In this document: piece by piece, positions 6,233 through 7,758 of the stretch
Layout: every line of letters begins with the position of its first letter
Position numbering within the stretch: the first letter of the stretch is position 1
Assembly (NCBI GenBank): GCA_947173865.1
Contig: CAMWGS010000092.1
Span: 1-7,758, forward strand
DNA: 7,758 nucleotides
Source: an uncultured Ruminococcus sp.
Lineage (GTDB): Bacteria; Bacillota; Clostridia; Oscillospirales; Ruminococcaceae
Direction of reading: 5' to 3'
The notes under the pieces: generated by a model
What the model was told of the DNA's origin: nothing
The model's input: only the letters and a program-made list of their open reading frames with translations
Database searches by the model: none
Position numbers and translations under genes: made by a program

Positions 6233-7618
6233 TTATGCATTCGGATTGTTTGCTTCTGCCTCTGCTGCCTTAAGTAGTTCGTCCATACCAGCCATATCAA
6301 AGTTAAAGCTTTTTTTAGGCTGGGACTTTGGATGAGACTTAACAGGTGCAGGTGCATGAGCGGGTGCAGGCTTAACATTATTTGTATTACTGCTGTTTAA
6401 GTTATTATTTGCAGGTTTTACAGAATTATTTGGCTGAACCGCATTATTTAAAGACGGTTTTTTTGCAATTTCGGGTGTAAGTGCAGATTCCTTTGACTTC
6501 TCTGCGGCTGACTTTACGTCCGACATATCAACCTTAGGAGCTTCCATTTTCTTTATAGCCTGAGAAGCGTTTGTATCTATAGACTTGCGTGCTTCACCGA
6601 CAACGTCCTTAGCTTCGTTGAGACGTGCTGTTATGTCGCTGAACTTTGAATTTATACTCTCAATCTCATTAAGGAGCATTTTACGTACAGTTGACGACAT
6701 TTCATTAACTGTGTCAGCGTGTTTGTTAGCCTCGTCAATAGTAGTTTTAGCCTTGATATTGGCATCTTTTATACACGACTCAGCAGTTGTATTTGCAGCG
6801 GAAACAGTCTTTTCGGCTTCTGCCTTTGCGTCACTGATAACCTTTTCAGCCTTTTCAGCAGCTTCCTTTGTAAGAGAGTCAGCCTTTTCCTGAGCGTCAG
6901 CTTTAAGCTGGTCGGTAGTTTTCTGAGCCTGAACAAACAAATCACTAATCATAAGGGCAGGATTACTTGCCTTTTCATTAAGATTCTTGATTTCATCATC
7001 TTTCTTAGCGAGTTCAGCATTTTTCTTAGCAATTTCCTCGTCCTTTTTAGCGAGTGCGGCGGCATTATCCTTAGTAAGCTGAGCAATTTTAGCGTCTTTT
7101 GTGGCTGACTCCTGAGTTTTTTCAGCAATAGCCTTAGCCTTTGCAGCAAGGTCACTTGTCATTCTTGAAAGGTCCTGCTTAACCTTTGCGAGTTCAGCAG
7201 CGTCATTATTGTTGGCAGACTGTGAAGCACTTGCCGTCTGAGCATTTTTAAGCTGATTCTTAAGGTTTTCGATTTCCTTCTTGGCTGCTTCAAGCTGTGC
7301 ATTGTTAACAGGAGTAGCAGTAACAGGTTTTCCAGCCTGAAGCTGAGCGATAGTTGTCTGAGCGGCTTCAAGTTCCTTTTTGGCATTTCTCAAAGCATTG
7401 TTTGAAGCATTGAGTTTTTCCTGTAAATTATCAATCTGATTTTTATACTTTCTCACTTCATCATCGTTACTTGAAGAAGGACCAGATTTTTTAAGTTCTT
7501 CATTATCTTTCTGAAGGGAAAGAATTTTTGAGTTAAGTTCGTCAAGATATGTAAGAACATCTTCTTTAACAAAACCACCGCCTATTTTGGTGGTTCGTAA
7601 TACGGTTGGTTCATCCAT
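6233..7618 (-). CDS. DivIVA-like coiled-coil protein, probable cell-division or polar-organisation factor
   Basis: A 461-residue acidic and basic coiled-coil protein. Residues 8-32 (RTTKIGGGFVKEDVLTYLDELN) resemble the DivIVA/GpsB N-terminal module, including the G/F-containing loop that contacts the membrane in DivIVA. A Ser/Asp-rich break at 45-54 leads into long heptad coiled coil (55-215) broken by a Pro/Val segment at 98-105. It includes three near-identical 7-residue repeats (AKKDEEI, AKKNAEL, AKKDDEI; 190-210). Residues 223-350 form a second helical region (ISDLFVQAQKTTDQLKADAQ) with alanine-rich 11-residue spacing typical of DivIVA C-terminal coils. A disordered N/P/K-rich linker (385-435) ends in FNFDMAGMDELLKAAEAEAN. 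No signal peptide or membrane helix is seen, so it is cytoplasmic. ATG 7616-7618 has GGAGT (7630-7634) 11 bases upstream. A strong promoter and structured leader precede it. The exact function is inferred from the N-terminal module. Confidence 0.8.
   Translation of the reverse strand: MDEPTVLRTTKIGGGFVKEDVLTYLDELNSKILSLQKDNEELKKSGPSSSNDDEVRKYKNQIDNLQEKLNASNNALRNAKKELEAAQTTIAQLQAGKPVTATPVNNAQLEAAKKEIENLKNQLKNAQTASASQSANNNDAAELAKVKQDLSRMTSDLAAKAKAIAEKTQESATKDAKIAQLTKDNAAALAKKDEEIAKKNAELAKKDDEIKNLNEKASNPALMISDLFVQAQKTTDQLKADAQEKADSLTKEAAEKAEKVISDAKAEAEKTVSAANTTAESCIKDANIKAKTTIDEANKHADTVNEMSSTVRKMLLNEIESINSKFSDITARLNEAKDVVGEARKSIDTNASQAIKKMEAPKVDMSDVKSAAEKSKESALTPEIAKKPSLNNAVQPNNSVKPANNNLNSSNTNNVKPAPAHAPAPVKSHPKSQPKKSFNFDMAGMDELLKAAEAEANNPNA
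6989..7051 (-). repeat. Three tandem 21-base (7-residue) coding repeats
   Basis: Codons 190-210 of the DivIVA-like gene encode AKKDEEI, AKKNAEL and AKKDDEI in direct succession. The DNA copies are degenerate but clearly related. Each copy is one heptad of coiled coil, so gain or loss of a copy would keep the coil in register. It could be a site of length variation between strains. Confidence 0.6.
7573..7595. repeat. Inverted repeat in the first codons of the DivIVA-like gene
   Basis: AACCACC (7573-7579) and GGTGGTT (7589-7595) are exact reverse complements around a 9-base loop. In the mRNA this stem covers codons 8 to 15, within reach of an initiating ribosome. It also encodes the conserved RTTKIGGGF loop, so the symmetry may simply come from Thr-Thr and Gly-Gly codons. 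Confidence 0.45.
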
Positions 7619-7638
7619 AGTAATTGCAACTCCATTCT

Positions 7639-7655
7639 CCGTAAATCATATACGG
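7639..7655 (-). promoter_or_regulatory. Small stem-loop just before the ribosome site
   Basis: Minus strand: CCGTA (7651-7655), a 7-base loop, TACGG (7639-7643), followed directly by AGAATGGAG, which holds the ribosome binding site of the DivIVA-like gene. A stem this close to the site could influence ribosome access. Five base pairs is modest. Confidence 0.4.
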
Positions 7656-7665
7656 CAAAATAAAT

Positions 7666-7706
7666 AAAAAAAGAACAAATCAACTGTTTTATTTTTCAAA
7701 ACAGTT
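7666..7706 (-). promoter_or_regulatory. Leader hairpin with T-run: possible attenuator
   Basis: Minus strand: AACTGTTTT (7698-7706), a 7-base loop, AAAACAGTT (7682-7690), a perfect 9-base-pair stem. Nine bases later comes a run of seven T (7666-7672). The stem begins only about 5 to 6 bases after the predicted transcription start. An overlapping pairing, AAAGAAC with GTTCTTT, brings the T-run into a larger stem, so two competing folds are possible. It may be an attenuator, a 5' stabilising hairpin, or a weak terminator; the stem is AT-rich and the T-run is not adjacent. Confidence 0.5.
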
Positions 7707-7717
7707 CTTTCATATAA

Positions 7718-7746
7718 ATTATAACACAATTTATATAATAATTCAA
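7718..7746 (-). promoter_or_regulatory. Sigma-A-type promoter of the DivIVA-like gene
   Basis: Minus strand: -35 box TTGAAT (7741-7746), a 17-base spacer, and a perfect -10 box TATAAT (7718-7723) with the extended TG one base before it (TGTTATAAT). The transcription start would fall near 7711, leaving a leader of roughly 90 to 95 bases. It is the best promoter in the window. Confidence 0.8.
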
Positions 7747-7758
7747 TCATTGAAATGT

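Noticed and set aside
6585..7108. Overlapping plus-strand Ser/Phe/Leu-rich frames that look like membrane proteins
   Set aside because: They are the antisense of the alanine/lysine-rich coiled coil; the hydrophobic look comes from reverse-complemented GCN/AAR codons.
6949..7386. Minus-strand Leu/Arg/Lys-rich frames within the DivIVA-like gene
   Set aside because: They are alternative frames of the low-complexity coiled-coil coding sequence without ribosome sites.
1..7758. CRISPR array, tRNA, rRNA or riboswitch
   Set aside because: No regularly spaced direct repeats, no cloverleaf with a TTCGA-type arm and no known riboswitch core were seen on either strand by eye; covariance-model searches were not possible.

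Overview
The window comes from a low-GC Gram-positive chromosome, most likely a Ruminococcus-type Clostridia (Oscillospiraceae). This rests on gene content and style: an RqcH/FbpA-family NFACT protein, a TrmK domain joined to a Nif3 domain, an N/A/K-rich DivIVA-like coiled-coil protein, AGGAGG-like ribosome sites and AT-rich spacers. That placement is inference; no rRNA or species marker is present. All recognisable genes are on the minus strand, so the window reads from right (7758) to left (1). No RNA gene, CRISPR array or complete mobile element was found.

Right part (7758-6233): a very good sigma-A-type promoter with a 17-base spacer leads into a leader of about 95 bases with two stem-loops. 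It then reads a 461-residue DivIVA-like coiled-coil protein, probably concerned with cell division or polar organisation. Behind it (6232-5873) lies about 360 bases without a secure gene. It holds a small doubtful ORF, in the same frame as the DivIVA-like gene after its stop codon, and a decayed fragment that looks like the 3' end of an IS200/IS605-type tnpB with its terminal hairpin.

Middle part (5872-5261): two small cysteine-motif proteins, a tandem zinc-ribbon protein and a DUF1858-type CxxC protein, closed by a clear rho-independent terminator at 5261-5294.

Left part (5225-31): a tight five-member cluster with gaps of 4 to 17 bases and ribosome sites placed in the ends of the preceding genes. 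In order of transcription it holds a TrmK-Nif3 fusion (tRNA m1A22 methyltransferase plus a DUF34 metal protein), an RlmA-type 23S rRNA guanine-N1 methyltransferase, a broken CPBP-family membrane protease gene, rqcH (ribosome quality control, alanine tailing) and an AAG/MPG-type 3-methyladenine DNA glycosylase. The common theme is upkeep of tRNA, rRNA, stalled ribosomes and alkylated DNA. The broken CPBP gene is the only clearly decayed member and still sits in place between two intact genes.

The window is mostly housekeeping. I see no convincing new defence or mobile system. The points most worth a second look are the TrmK-Nif3 fusion, the structured leader of the DivIVA-like gene, the CPBP pseudogene with an inverted repeat at one frame break, and the IS605-like relic.
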